NCBI GenBank assembly: GCA_021292165.1
Contig: CM037878.1
Location: forward strand, 13,884,471 to 13,948,470
Origin: Shinisaurus crocodilurus
Lineage: Eukaryota; Chordata; Lepidosauria; Squamata; Shinisauridae
DNA length: 64,000 nt
Direction of reading: 5' to 3'
Shown: positions 1 through 10,977 of the stretch, piece after piece
How positions within the stretch are numbered: position 1 is the stretch's first letter
How the letters are laid out: each line of letters opens with the position of its first letter
Made by a program: the position numbers and the translations under genes
The notes under the pieces: model-generated
Told to the model about the DNA's origin: nothing
The model's input: the letters and a program-made list of their open reading frames with translations, nothing else
The model's database searches: none

Positions 1-11
1 GATGATGATGA

Positions 12-57
12 TTGAAGTCCGACACCTATGGAGGGCACAAGGCTGGGGAAGGGCAGC
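12..57. mobile_element. Truncated end of a palindromic MITE
   Basis: This short stretch resembles the right arm of the MITE copies near 33.5 kb and 44.5 kb: a 'gtcc.acac' core followed by a 'ggagggcac...gctgggga' end. The preceding (GAT)n at 1-13 resembles the (GAT)n tail of the LINE 3' end at 56.1 kb, so the window may open just after such a tail. Only one arm is visible, and no target duplication can be read. Confidence 0.45.
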
Positions 58-1755
58 GCCATCTTGTTCAAAGAGACTTGAGGCAAATGGCTCCCTGAAA
101 GCCTCAAGCACACACTCCTTTGTCTCTCGTTGTCAGGGTAACAATACTGGCCAACCATGCAGGGGTGTAGTAACAATTAGAGAAATGATGTACGTGAGGG
201 GGCTGTGAGCTCGGGAAAGTGCTGAATAAATACTACGGGCCCAGTCCAGCACCAGTTAAACCCCTCCTAGGCCCCTCTTTTTTTTTTTTCTTTTCCAGGG
301 GACATAGTAAGGAAATGCGTTTTGTTTCTCCCATTAAAATGAACGAGAGCCGCTGCGTGCTTCATTTGGACCGGCTTGTGCCCGCTTACTCTTTTGCGAG
401 GGTGGTTGCCAGGGTAACGAATCTCTCCCCTTGCGTCCAGTTTCCAGGTCTCGGCTCTCTTGTTTTTCTGGATGGTGCCCCCTTGTTTTTCATGATCTTT
501 TAATGACGTGTGGGGGGGGGGGCGGGCAGAGTTGGCCATACCCAGCTCGTGCATGCCAGGGATTTGGAAGATTTGGGGCGGTGGGGGGGGGGAGGGAGTG
601 CAGTGGGGGGCCGGGATCTGAGACACTGCCTAGACTTGGCCTTCGGTGCTGCTGCCGCTCCGGTTCTTGGCTCCTTGGCAGGCCCTGCCAGCCAGGCTTC
701 CCAAGGGGGCTTTGTTCCAGAGGGAGGAGTTCCGGGCTCTTTTCGGCGGCGGCTCCTCTCGGCGGCTTGGTCTGCCCGCAGCCAGGGGAGCTGGGTGCTC
801 CGTGAAGGAATGTCCCCCTCCTCAATACCCACCAAATGCATGCATGACAAGCTTGAAATCGAGCTGTCAGTTCCCGTCTGGACAGCCCTTCACCCTGCAT
901 TCGATCTGCCTTGTTAGGCTCCCCTCGCCATTCATCTAACACAAACAAACCACTTAACCCCCGGCTCACATACACAACCCACCCCTCACCCGCCCCTTTT
1001 TCTTCTTCTTCTTCTTCCTCCTCCTCCTTTTCCTTTTCCCCAGGCCCAGAAGGTGCCCATGGGAAGGAGCTCCCAGAGGGAAGGGCGGAGGAAAACCTCG
1101 GCAATTCTTGGGCCCTTCTCTCCTCCTGTGGCTGGCAGCCCACCGCGTTGGCCAGGGATGGTGCAGAGGTTGGCGCCGCCATCGCCCCTGTGTGGTGACG
1201 GTGGAACTCAGGCAGGGCTGGCACCAAGGGTTGGCATAATTGGGCACCTGCCCGGGGCCCACACCCCAGCAGGGGCCCACACTGACCACCAGAGCCCCCT
1301 GGACCTGATCCTCCTTTTCACCCTTGCAACCTGCTTGTTCACTTGCCTCTCGCTCGCTGCGGCCCGGGCGACGGTGGTGGTGGTGGTGGTGGTGAGAAGG
1401 AGGGGCAGCAGATGCCACGGCCGACTTGCTCCCGGGCTCTCTGCCTGCCAAGCAAGGAAGTGGGAGCAATGACGAGGAAGAGGAAGGGGAGCAAGAGCAA
1501 GAGCAGCCAGTGCTCGCGTCACCCCTCGCTGCCGGAAGGAACACACGCAGCTCCAGCTGACAGTTCCCTGGGGCGGCAGACTCTGCCCTCATCCATCTGC
1601 CAGAGAACCAGGGGCCAACCTGGCTGGCCCCATACATCAGCCGGAGAGGGAGCAGCTGCAGGGAGATGGTTTTGCCCTTCCCTGCCCCCCCCCCAAAGAA
1701 GAAAAAAGAAGGAAAACCTATAAGAACCTTTTAAACTAAGAACTGGTGCCTGAGT
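58..1755. other. Anonymous GC-rich DNA, no gene recognised
   Basis: No coding similarity or repeat family was recognised. The block has poly-T/poly-C runs, a G-run near 510-520 and 580-590, a TTC/CCT polypyrimidine run near 1000-1040 and a (GGT)n near 1372-1393. A T-rich tract followed by 'ttttccag' at about 280-298 looks like a splice acceptor in isolation, but no supporting exon frame follows. The stretch at about 300-520 is low in simple repeats and could be conserved. The open frames here are low-complexity and show no domain. Confidence 0.5.
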
Positions 1756-1756
1756 T

Positions 1757-1920
1757 TTGCATTCTTCCTCCTCCCTCCCAATCCCTTTTCCTTTTGTGTC
1801 ATGTCTTTTAGATTGTGAGCCTGAGGGCAGGGACTGTCTTATTATTAATCCTTGTAAGCCACTCTGAGAGCCTTTTCTGGCTGAAGAGCGGGGTATAAAT
1901 GCAATAAATAAATAAATAAG
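1757..1920 (+). mobile_element. LINE/SINE 3' end with (AAAT)n tail
   Basis: It contains the characteristic 3' region 'gattgtgagcctgagggcag' followed by a 'ccactctgagagc...ggtataaatgcaataaataaa' end. The same end is found at 12.4-12.54, 15.5-15.72, 24.1-24.29 and 52.2-52.5 kb. The tail is (AAAT)n. This is the 3' terminus of a LINE, or of a SINE sharing that LINE's tail. No coding part remains. Confidence 0.7.
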
Positions 1921-1998
1921 TGGTGGGAAGGTCGACTCCTTGAGGGAGGGGCTTGTTGGGGGTGCCTTCAGCAGAGGCTGGTGGCCACTGGCCACAAG

Positions 1999-2152
1999 GT
2001 CAGTGGGCCGGTGTATCCACTCCAATTTTTAGTATGACTTTTTAAGGAGCTACCCATGGTGCTGAACCCTATCCCCGAAACCGGTTCAGCACCATGGATA
2101 GCTCCTTTCAAGTTCAGGCTGAAGCCCAGAGTGGATACACTGCCCTACTGAT
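1999..2152. mobile_element. Palindromic MITE (CAG-ended)
   Basis: The arms are inverted. The left end reads 'cagtgggccggtgtatccac', the right end is its imperfect reverse complement, and the central arms carry 'catggtgctgaacc' and its complement. The CAG termini suggest a hAT-type element, but I could not read a clean 8-bp target duplication. The inner 'ccatggtgctgaac' motif recurs in the palindrome at 48.1-48.37 kb, so the two may be relatives. Confidence 0.6.
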
Positions 2153-2904
2153 AGTGGTGCCACCAGCCACTGCTGGGTGCCTTTCTCAAGGGCCCTCCAA
2201 AACCTGGAGCCAGTCTTGATCTCAGGGCCCTCCAGAGGGAACCGAAATCATGGAGCTGGTGACTGTGGGGTCACTCAAGAGTCAAGATGTCTGGGTGCCA
2301 ATGGCTCCTTCATATATTTCCTCTTGCCTGCCCAATCACCGTCATGCTCCTAGTCCTTAGGACAGCTCTGGCCATAATCATTTCTGCACCTGCGGTGAAT
2401 ATAGTCACAATGACACCCCTGCTCGCAATTGAAGTTCACTTGTTGCTTTCAATGATACAAAAGACCCATTGAAATGTGCAGAAATAGCATGCGACTGCAG
2501 CCGGGGATCAGATGGCATGTGGTGGATCATTGTTAAGAGAGTTCTTTAAAATTGGCATAATAGAGGCATCATCGTGGTTTGGTGACCACGCACATTTCTT
2601 TCATCCCACTGTTGTCTCTGGTCAAACAGGCTTTGCAGGGGTTTTTTTTGTTTGTTTTGTTTTTAAAGCACTACAAAACCCTGCAAAACCTGTTGACCAA
2701 ATAGTAAAATGATTTGTGTGTAATGTACATCCTACAGGCGAGGCCAGGCCACATCGCCTCTGCTATAGCTCACCCACAAGCATTGCAGGAGGGCCCACGT
2801 TGATTTCGCAGCGTCTCCAGGTTGAAGAGGTCAGGGGGGGGGTGAGTAAGACTTCTGCCTGAGATCCTGGGAGCCATTTACACTCGGAGGAGACAATACT
2901 GGGC
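2153..2904. other. Anonymous DNA with a small inverted repeat
   Basis: No gene was recognised. An inverted repeat spans about 2617-2700: 'tggtcaaacaggctttgcag' on the left and its near complement on the right, around a T-rich loop. It may be a small MITE remnant. Around 2165-2235 there is sequence like that at 5.2 and 12.8 kb ('agggccctc.aaaacctgg'), an unnamed dispersed repeat. Confidence 0.4.
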
Positions 2905-3025
2905 CAGACCAGCTTTCCCCAACGTGGTGCCCTCCAGATGTTTTGAACGACAAGTCCCAGGATTCTTGAGCATTGGCCATGTGGGCTGGGACTGACCAGA
3001 GTTGAAGTCCAACACTTCTGGTGAG
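2905..3025. mobile_element. MITE with ACTACAACTCCCA-type core
   Basis: It begins 'ccccaacgtggtgccctcca' and ends in a 'gttgaagtccaacacttctgg' type arm, giving a degraded inverted-repeat structure. Related copies lie at 8.06-8.15, 13.76-13.91, 33.49-33.57 and 44.46-44.58 kb. It is non-coding. The right terminus is incomplete, so its target duplication cannot be defined. Confidence 0.55.
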
Positions 3026-3332
3026 TACCAGGTGGCTAGACAGACCAATAATTTCCTCTGTTGCCATGCCACCTTCAATCAGGACATTATTATTATTATT
3101 ATTTTTAAAAAAACCTCTCTCTCCAGTGACGAATGCAGGCAGAGCATTTTGCGAGGATACCAAAACGTTTTGCTCGTCTTGGCCTATCTTGGGCCAAAAG
3201 CCAACGCGCTCCAACTCTACACGAATGGCTGGTCTGGTGGAGCAACTGCTGCCTGTGTGTGAGGTTGCGTCATCCTCAAGGGCAAGGAGGTGGGGGAAAT
3301 TTCATGGTGTTTGCTCTGGTAATGCGGCCTAT

Positions 3333-3333
3333 C

Positions 3334-3387
<54 letters not shown>

Positions 3388-3735
3388 TTTTATTTCTTAC
3401 CCGCCTCTCCGTCTAGATCGAGGCGGGGAACAACAAAAATATAAAATACATAAACTAATCAAAACACAACACGTACTATTAAAACATCTTAAAACTACTT
3501 AAAAACATCTTAAAAGCATCTTAAGCATCTTAAAAAAGCATCTAGATACTCGATACTCGACCTCCCCGACTCAACACAGCTCCTGCACCTGTAAATTCCA
3601 GACATGCTGCAGACTGTAGGACTGGACAGCGTGACCTGCTATTTATTTATTTATTATATTTATATTCTGTCTTTTTTCTTGCAAGGAACCCAAGGAGACT
3701 TACATAATCCTCCTCCTCCTCTATGGCTGGAGCTG
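3333..3735 (-). mobile_element. Antisense SINE/LINE tails with (AAT)n
   Basis: An (AAT)n run at 3336-3384 is followed by an antisense 3' region ('ttacccgcctctccgtc' then A-rich repeats). A second antisense fragment at about 3640-3735 carries 'gcaaggaacccaaggagact', which matches the MIR-like SINE copies at 23.7, 39.3 and 57.9 kb. Both look like tails of retroposed copies. Nothing coding is present. Confidence 0.55.
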
Positions 3736-3889
3736 TGTGTATACTCTGTGCTTTAAAAAAAAATAATTTTTTTTTTAATGACCTAGATTTATGCACCAAG
3801 ATATTCTATATTTGGGGTCCCCCAAAAAGAAAGAAAAGTAAATTCCGTAACCTGTCTAAATCATACTGAAATAGTATGGATATGCTCAC

Positions 3890-4215
3890 AGTATTTGTGG
3901 TTCACATCACTTCCCTACCTGTTCACTCATATGTCTGTTCCATCCCTTTTCTGCATTCATCTTTGAATTCTCTCGCACAAAAATCCATACTATCCATCCT
4001 TCATTCATTACAATTTTAGGGGCAAACACCTAAAAAGAAATCTTAAGTTTACATATTTAAATACTTTCTTAAATATATATATTTTTAAAATTGATTTTTT
4101 TCTGTCAAAATATACGTACATTTCTAAACTGATTTTCTCTCAAAATGTGCATTTTGAAAGCACTTCTGATTGGCAGATTAATCCAGCAGGGGCAGATAAA
4201 GTCATCATGTCATAA
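3890..4215. repeat. T-rich dispersed repeat ('tgtgcattt' family)
   Basis: An AT-rich stretch contains words such as 'aaaatgtgcatttt' and 'tttctaaactgattttctct'. Similar blocks lie at 18.88-19.19, 42.74-43.16, 50.94-51.33 and 51.9-52.2 kb. Two of those end in 'agggatgggtga' or its complement, suggesting a non-autonomous DNA transposon. This copy is degraded and its ends are not clear. Confidence 0.45.
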
Positions 4216-5392
4216 TTTGCAAAGATCAAGTTCCTCGAGTGTCCCTACAGAATAGGAGATTGGGGGGGGGGGATATACACATTCCTGCCCAAAAAGTACC
4301 AGAACAGCCCCTAGCTAGGGCACAGGCACTAACCTGATGCTCCTAGGCTTCTCCAGAATATTTATATTCTGAGAATATAGCAAATTTATGTTGTCCCGCT
4401 TGAACCTTGCAGTTCCTTCAAAAGAATCTGGTGGAAAAGTTGATGTTAATGTTTTATTTCTATTCCAGCAAGAATTGTTCCCCCCCCTCCCTTCAGACTA
4501 TCTCCGATATCACATTCATTCGCTCCCCCTTCCACACCCGCTCTATTTGTAATTTTCATAAATCACCGGGATAAGCTTCCCTATAAAAAGAACGATATAA
4601 AGCCATATATGTACATAGACTGGGAACTGTTTTTGACGTTTCCCCTGTGATTCCTGGAAAAACAATAACCGCATCCCACAGATATATATGCACACAGATC
4701 TTGTTTTGGCACATCTTTTTTTTTTTATATTATTAATAGCATTAAATTGGGTTTAATATTAATAGAAATAATTTGTAAAATGATCATAACAGATTTTTTT
4801 AAAAAATATATATATTAGAATTTTAAATCCTTGCAGATAGAAGATAGGGTGTGTTTTCTGTGGAAATTTGCCAGTTTGGAAAAACCCTGAGGGAAAATGC
4901 AAACACTTTCTGACAGAGATGTTGTTACCCGCCTCTTCTTAGAGGCCCCTCGCTAAGCATGTCCTCCTCTCTCTTCCTCTTTCTTCCTCTGGCAGAAGAA
5001 GTGACTGATGGACTGGTTGAGTGTCTGTAGCCCGCCATGTTGCCACGGTTTGTGGCTAGCGACAGCAACAAAGCCCTCGCAGTACAAATTTACCAATGCT
5101 CAAGATTCCTGCCGCCCAAACAGCCGCCGAGAACGTAAAAAGTTGCTGTGGGGTAAGTGGTTAACCTTGCAGTCCTCTACACGCCTATGCCCAGCTGGTG
5201 ACAATGACAGTGAGAAGGTAGACTCATTGAGGAAGGGGGGCCCATTGGGGGTGCCCTTGTGCAAGGGCCCTCAAAAACCTGGGGCCCGCACGGCTTCCGG
5301 CGTCCCAATCTGGCCCATTGCTCACATGGCCACGCCCCTTCCCCTGGCCACGCCCCTTCCCCCAACCACCAATCCTTTAGTGGAGTGTTCTC
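4216..5392. other. Anonymous AT-rich DNA
   Basis: No gene or clear repeat was recognised. The part at about 4440-4730 is AT-rich with few simple repeats. The part at about 5200-5300 matches an unnamed dispersed repeat also seen at 1.93, 2.2 and 12.8 kb. The open frame at 5008-5577 mostly translates this repeat and the following MITE, so I do not call it a gene. Confidence 0.4.
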
Positions 5393-5518
5393 CAACCTTG
5401 GGTCCCCAGATGTTTTTGGCCTACAACTCCCAGCATGCCCCAGCCAGCGTAGCTGGCTGGGGCATGCTGGGAGTTGTAGGCCAAAAACAACTGGGGACCC
5501 CAAGGTTGGAGAAAACTG
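5393..5518. mobile_element. Palindromic hAT MITE (ZNF143-like core), copy 1
   Basis: This is a near-perfect palindrome. The left arm starts 'gagtgttctccaaccttggg' and contains 'CTACAACTCCCAGCATGC'; the right arm is its complement. Family consensus ends are CAGTGTTCTCC...GGAGAACACTG. The flanks here do not give a convincing 8-bp duplication, so this copy is probably older or altered at its ends. Confidence 0.85.
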
Positions 5519-5679
5519 TTCTAGAAGGCAGTACTATGCGCAAGGGTCAGCAAGGGAGAAAGGGTGAAGTTGTCTGAGAGGGAACAGAAGATCTTCGTGG
5601 GGTAGAGCTGGAAAAGCGAGCATCACAGGCGAGGCAAGGGTGTCTCAGGATATAAGAGTGCAGAGAAAGAGGGAACTCA

Positions 5680-6130
5680 GGAACGCCAGAAGCGGCCTTA
5701 TACCGACTGGGTTCAGACAACACGATAACCCACACTCAAAGGTTGAGTCTGGGTTGTCACTGAACCGTGGGTTGTTTTTAAACCGAGGGTTATCGTGTTG
5801 TCTGAACTCAGCTGCGTTAACAAGCCATGGCTTGTTAACCACGAACAAGCCACGAAGAGAACCCACGGTTTGTTGTAGGGTTATGAACTGTGGGTTGTTC
5901 ACCGTGGTTTGTTATCTCGGCTGGGTTCAGGCGACAGGACAACCCACGTTTTCAACAACAACCCACAGTTCAACGACAACCCAGACTCAACCCTTGAGTG
6001 CGGGTTATCGTGTTGTCTGAACCCAGTCAGTGAGTCAGACCCTTGGTCCATCTAGCCCAGTATTGTCAACACTGGCTGGCCGCAGCTCCCCAGGGTTTCA
6101 GGCAGGATTCTTTCTGGAGAAGTTTCCTGG
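5680..6130 (-). mobile_element. Antisense tRNA-type SINE split by a long palindrome
   Basis: An antisense SINE tail ('gagtcagacccttggtccat' and 'ccagggtttcaggcaggatt') reads as the complement of the SINE at 60.4-60.56 kb. Its start is separated by a palindromic element at about 5709-6028. The palindrome ends are 'ctgggttcagacaacacgat' and the exact complement. Inside are several inner inverted repeats (such as 'aacaagccatggcttgtt'), so it would fold as a branched hairpin. Related copies lie at 43.74-44.01 and 44.98-45.2 kb. No coding capacity. Confidence 0.65.
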
Positions 6131-7601
6131 AGAAGACAGCGATTGCACGAGCTCCGCCACGAGGCTTGAGCCCCAGGTGGGTGCGGCCATGGAGGGCTTT
6201 GAAGATAAGTAGCTTGCACTGGATCTGGGAGCAGACAGGAAGCCCCTGTAGGCAAAAAAAAAAGACTGCCTCAAGCTATCAGAACATTGGGAAATGCAAA
6301 ACCAGGGAATACTAATTTATTTTTTTCTGGATCGATTCACACTGAGAACAAGGTCTTGTGTTGTTCGTGGCATATGAATCTGTCCTCTGCCTCCCGGATA
6401 CCCCGTTTATGAAATCCCTTCCCCGCGGCTCTACTCTTCCTCCCGTAGGCTGGCTCCCTTCCCCTTTCTTCCTCCGCCCCCCCTCCCCTCCTGTGTGCGA
6501 ACCATCCCAAGCCCTGGCTCTTAATGAAAGGGCAAGTGTACAAAATTTTCTTTGACACAATTAAAAAGCCCGGGGTCCCGGCCCTCTCAGCTTGCGTCAG
6601 TGTGTTAAATTAATGTAGCATAAAAAATCATTATGCGGGGACACAGATGGACGTGGCCAAGCAGAAAATGCAATGTGCAAAGGCAGAAGGCCCCTGGTTA
6701 CCCGTGTAAACATTAACGCAGAGACAGGGTTCCAGGCCAAGGGGGGGATAATACAGGAAGCTCCCGGATTGCCGGAGGGACGGAGCGGCAGGGTTCAGTG
6801 TCCACGAGCTGGGGGATCAAACTTTTCAGGAATTCATGCTGGCTGTCCTAGAAGCCCTGCTTTTTTTTTTTTTAATCCTAAAAGAGGATTATCGATGCTC
6901 AGTAGAGAGGGAAAGGCACTTTGCACATGCTCAAAGGCAGCCTGTTTGAAAGCCGGGGAAAGGAACGTGCCTCAGTGGGCCCCGTGGCGCCATTCTGTGC
7001 TGCAGGATCACACAGAGCGCCTTTCCCTTCACTGCCATCAACCCTGCAAGCTCCCTCCCTCCCTCTGCTCTTGTCGTTCTGCGTCCCGCCCACACAAGGT
7101 GGAAGGCTCGTGCGCAGCAGCAATGGGGGGGGGTAGCAAAACGGGAGCTGGAATTCCCTCTTGTCAGGACCTTCGATGATCCCTGCAGTCCTGCCCTGGC
7201 GAGGCCTCCCACGACTGCTCCTGCTGGTCATCGCAGTGGTGACGGGGGAGATCCACTGTCTCGCCTGAGCGGAATCAACTTTGTGTGGCGCACGGCGGCT
7301 GGGTGGGTCTCTCCGTCTCATCGAGACAACGGACTCCGAGGCCCAGAGTGCAGTGGTGCCGGACTCCGGGGCCTGGCGGCCGGCTGGAGGAGCTCTTTCC
7401 CTGACAGCCACAATTAACATGTCATTATGGTCAGGCACAGATGTGGGTAACAGAGCAGAAAACAAGCCCAACACATGCGATCCTGGGAGCAAAGGGCAGG
7501 AGGCTTACACACACCAAAAGCCGGGAGAGGCAGCTCTCAGGCAGGCATACGCTCGCTTCGAGGTGCCCGTTCACACATGCAGGGCACATCGCGCGCTCTC
7601 C

Positions 7602-7637
<36 letters not shown>

Positions 7638-7890
7638 GGAGCTTTCACTCAGCGTTTGGTGTGGCAGCAGGCTGTGTGAACCCGACTCCACTGAAAAGGA
7701 CATTGCATCTTCTGGGGCGAGGCAATATGGGAATGGCGCCCCTGGTGTTTAATCTGCAGTTTGGTGGCTCTTCTTGGCTCTTCCGCTCATTCAAGATGCC
7801 CCTCGATGCAGCAACTGTTTGGACACATGTCGCTGCTGTTCTTCTGTAGCTTAAACACAATGGACAGCTCATGGATCCTTGCTTAATGTG
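6131..7890. other. Anonymous DNA with simple repeats
   Basis: No gene was recognised. At about 6190-6250 a short stretch resembles a repeat also seen near 36.7 kb. The part at about 6310-6650 is relatively unique. A T-run at 6862-6874, a CT-repeat at about 7605-7633 and scattered poly-C/G account for many of the long open frames. Those frames are low-complexity in composition. Confidence 0.4.
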
Positions 7891-7895
7891 TGGGT

Positions 7896-7960
7896 AATAT
7901 ATATATATATATATATATTAGCCACACATTAACTATATAGTGTGCCCGAAGGCCATTTTT

Positions 7961-7991
<31 letters not shown>
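7896..7991. repeat. (AT)n microsatellites in a hairpin-like unit
   Basis: Two (AT)n runs (about 7898-7919 and 7966-7991) bracket about 50 bases. The flank 'cttaatgtgtgggtaat' and the internal 'ttagccacacatta' are inverted relative to each other, so the first run sits in the loop of a short hairpin. Confidence 0.7.
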
Positions 7992-7992
<1 letters not shown>

Positions 7993-8063
7993 TTAAATGG
8001 GTTAAAAAGAGTGGAAATCACATCCTCTAATCTGCATGCATCTGTCACTCCTCTTAGATCCAA

Positions 8064-8150
8064 ATGTTTTGGCCTACAACTCCCATAAGCCATAGCCAGC
8101 ATAGGCAATCTAGAGGGCCGCAAGTTGCCCACCCCCGTCTTAGATGTATG
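8064..8150. mobile_element. Degraded MITE fragment
   Basis: It contains 'ttggcctacaactcccataa' followed by 'agggccgcaagttgcccac', a decayed copy of the MITE group found at 2.9, 13.8, 33.5 and 44.5 kb. Inverted arms are only partly recognisable. Confidence 0.5.
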
Positions 8151-8578
8151 GAGTGTGATTGTTCCAGGGGGGCCAGATGCACTTTGCTCCTTATTACTTC
8201 ATATCTTTCTGTGCTTGGCCCTAGTTTTCAAAACACGTTCTGGAACCGAGCCCTTGCTTTTGAATGAAGGCCTAGGTTGAAATTCCAGCTGCGCACCGAT
8301 GCTCAACCAGCCACTACGCTCGGCACCTTGCGGCGGGCTGGTCAAACATCAACTTCATGGGTGCACATAAGAAATGCGGTGTCTGCGCAGCTTACTGGTG
8401 CGATTGCTGTTCTCAGGTGTGTGGAAGAGTTCCAGGCGTGGCGCTGCTGGGATGCATCCCGTCACCGCTTTCGTCGTCGTAAAGGTAGAGTTTGTACCTT
8501 GACAGCCTGTCCCCCCTGGGCCAGATCTGTGGTTCTGGATAGCAAAGACTCTGTTCTTCTGTGTGTGAGCTTTTAACG

Positions 8579-8709
8579 CAATGTTCTCCAACCTTGGGTC
8601 CCCAGATGTTTTTGGCCTACAACTCCCAGCATGCCCCAGCCAGCTATGCTGGCTGGGGCATGCTGGGAGTTGTAGGCCAAAAACATCTGGGGACCCAAGG
8701 TTGGAGAAA
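8579..8709. mobile_element. Palindromic hAT MITE (ZNF143-like core), copy 2
   Basis: A full palindrome with 'CTACAACTCCCAGCATGC' in both arms and the family ends 'ttctccaacc' and 'ggttggagaa'. The outermost bases have diverged and no 8-bp duplication is seen. Both arms are almost identical, so the hairpin is well preserved. Confidence 0.85.
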
Positions 8710-8861
8710 CGGGACATTGCTGTTATGGGTGGGGTCACAACAGGCCACGCATGTTCACGCAGCAGGTCTGCTAACATGGACACCTGATCTGCCTCTGACG
8801 CTCACCTGCAAAGCTGTATCACCTACGCAGCCAGCCGTGCATGTCCGTCCCACCACCCACC

Positions 8862-9026
8862 CAGGGTCGGTGCAAGGCAGTTTGGTGCCCTAGGCAAGAT
8901 CAGATATTTAGCGCCCCCCTCTTCCCACTTGAGCCCTCCCTCCCTCCAGTCCTATGCTCCTGGCGCCCCCTTTAGCCCGGCGCCCTAGGCAGCCGCCTAG
9001 TTGGCCTAATGGTAGCACCGGCCCTG
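8862..9026. mobile_element. hAT MITE 'CAGGGYCGGTGC', 165 bp, copy 1
   Basis: The left end is 'cagggtcggtgcaaggcagt' and the right end is 'ggtagcaccggccctg', matching inverted termini. It is flanked by a perfect 8-bp direct duplication, 'cacccacc', at 8854-8861 and 9027-9034, which is diagnostic of hAT-superfamily transposition. It is non-coding. It has the same length as the copy at 59.15 kb, and longer relatives lie at 26.5 and 60.7 kb. Confidence 0.9.
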
Positions 9027-9034
9027 CACCCACC

Positions 9035-10177
9035 ATCTTCATGTGTGCGCAAGCCCTCACGGATGTGTGCGCGAGCACGCGGTTAGAGGCTTGTGCCGAA
9101 TCCCACAGAGACACTGCACCTTCTTCATTTACAGGTTGCAGGCATAACTTCCGCGAGCCAAATTCCCGGCCTGGCAAACGGGCTCCCCCCCCCCCCCAGG
9201 CAGAAGGCCGAGCGCCGCGCTATCACGCATGGATCCATTTCTCTCTCCCCATCGCGCCCATAAACCACGCGAGCTCTCCTCGGACACCCTTGTGCCTCCC
9301 CCAAGCTGAGGCTGCCATGCGCCCATTCCCCAGAGCTGCCGGGGGGGGGCGAGGGGGGGGAAAGGGGGATCCATCTGCCGTAATGGAGCTGTTTGGCTCT
9401 CTCGCTCACCCTGACCTTTCTGCCTGGCTGGCCCCAGAAATGTAAATGGGTTTCTTTCTTCCTCGCCTTGCCCCTCCTTCCCTCCTCCACCCCACCCCCC
9501 AGCTCTGATCCTGCTTACGTGTGTGTGTGTGTGTGTGTGTGTGTGTCAATCCCTAGTGCTGCGAAAAATCTGTCACCTAGGGTGTATTAATCGGACTGGA
9601 ATTTTAATCCCCGTCATATTAACCACGACTCCTCGCCACCCCCCTGCTAAATACGGCTCTCCTTTGCCCACCCCCAAGCCCAGCAGTCTCTCTCTCTCTC
9701 TCTCTCTTATTTTTTTAAAAAAACTTTGCCAAAGCAGCCGACTGATGTGCTCTGTTAATTTTCAGGGCTACGAGAGAACTTAATCCTCCTGCGAGGAGAA
9801 GCAAAACGGCCAGAAGTAATTCACACAGCAGAGAGTTGCAGGAGGGGACAGGAAGGTGTTTGGAAGGGGGTGGGCGGCGGCGGGGCAGAAGGCAGGTGGA
9901 GAGGTAGAGCCAAGCGCGCTCGCACACAAGAAGCCCAGAGTTGGAGTGGGGCAAGTGTGAATATGCGGCAATCTCATATTCTTTCATTGCTCTGAGAATC
10001 CTTTTTAGCACTCGAACGCCTGTTACAGCCTCCGCCTTTCATACTACCTACCTTGGGGGACCCCTTTCCATATTAAGTTGTCTATCGGGGGACCCCTGCA
10101 CGTCTGCTGTGGGGAAACCCCAGTGAAATTTGCAAAGGATTCTGGGACATGTTCTAGCTAGGGCACCCACCCACTAC
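9035..10177. other. Anonymous DNA, partly GC-rich, with (GT)n
   Basis: No gene was recognised. There are C-runs at 9186-9198, G-runs near 9341-9370 and a (GT)n run at 9519-9546. The stretch at about 9547-9800 is mostly unique and includes 'gtgtattaatcggactgg'; it might be conserved non-coding sequence. A CT-repeat at 9690-9707 is followed by A/T tracts. Confidence 0.4.
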
Positions 10178-10620
10178 TGCAGGGGTCCCCAACGTGGCGC
10201 CTGTGGGTGCCATAGCACCCGCAGGGACCTCCCATGGTGCCCGCAAAGCTCTCCACTCCCTGCACCCTTCAAAAACATTTTTGCTTTAATAGAAACCTTG
10301 GGAAATGTTAGGGTAGTCTTAGATCTCTCCCTTTCTAGCCTCTGGCCTTGGTCTTTCTCTCCCCTCTACCTTGCTATTTCCCCCTCCCTCCCAGCCTCTA
10401 GCCCCACTATTTCCCACCCCTCTTTAGCTCACTTTTGACTAGCCAGGCCCCCCACGGCAGCCATTATACGACCAGCAGCCACATCCTCTGTGGGAGCCAT
10501 TTTGTGGCAGTGCCCACAGCAGTTTCTCAAGTTCCCAAGTGTGCCCACGGTTCCAAAAATGGGGGGGGGGGGGCTGCAATAGATCATGCTGGGTGCTGGA
10601 TAAGCTCGCTGGGGCTCAAA
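10178..10620 (+). mobile_element. Truncated non-autonomous DNA element
   Basis: It starts with 'caggggtccccaacgtggcg', a CAG-type terminus common in hAT elements. The body mentions 'gtgcccgcaaag' and later 'gtgcccacagcag'. The expected complementary right end is not visible before the G-run at 10561-10573, so the copy is probably truncated there. It is non-coding. Confidence 0.45.
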
Positions 10621-10635
10621 CACAACCTCTCCTCC

Positions 10636-10800
10636 GGTCTGTTTCTTTATTTAATTGACATCCCACCTTTCCGCCCCCCCAAAAATGGCACTCTAGGGCA
10701 AGCACAAAATCCTGATTGAAAACAGAATCTTAATTAAAACACACCATCAAAAACACACACACACACACACATCAGAAACGCAATTCAAAACACAAGGAAA
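10636..10800 (-). mobile_element. Antisense retroposon tail with (AC)n
   Basis: The stretch 'tttatttaattgacatccca' followed by A-rich sequence and (AC)n at about 10750-10772 looks like an antisense SINE/LINE 3' end. The family is not resolved. Confidence 0.4.
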
Positions 10801-10977
10801 GAAATCACGGTTAGGCACGCGTACAGCGGTAATTTGAGACTGGAATTGTCTTAATGGCCTTACACTTTCCCGTCTTTTGAGGGTCGTCTGTATTATTACT
10901 TCACCTGCTTCAAAAGGTGGCAAGGCAGCCCTTCGGTGTTTGCCCCCCACCCCTGTTCATTCTGCTGTGAGGGTCCC

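Noticed and set aside
280..300. Splice acceptor
   Set aside because: A polypyrimidine tract plus AG occurs by chance often; no conserved exon frame or donor follows.
490..1637. Overlapping frames of 223-245 codons near the window start
   Set aside because: They are full of homopolymers (poly-Glu, poly-Lys, poly-His, poly-Pro) from simple repeats, overlap each other and have no domain.
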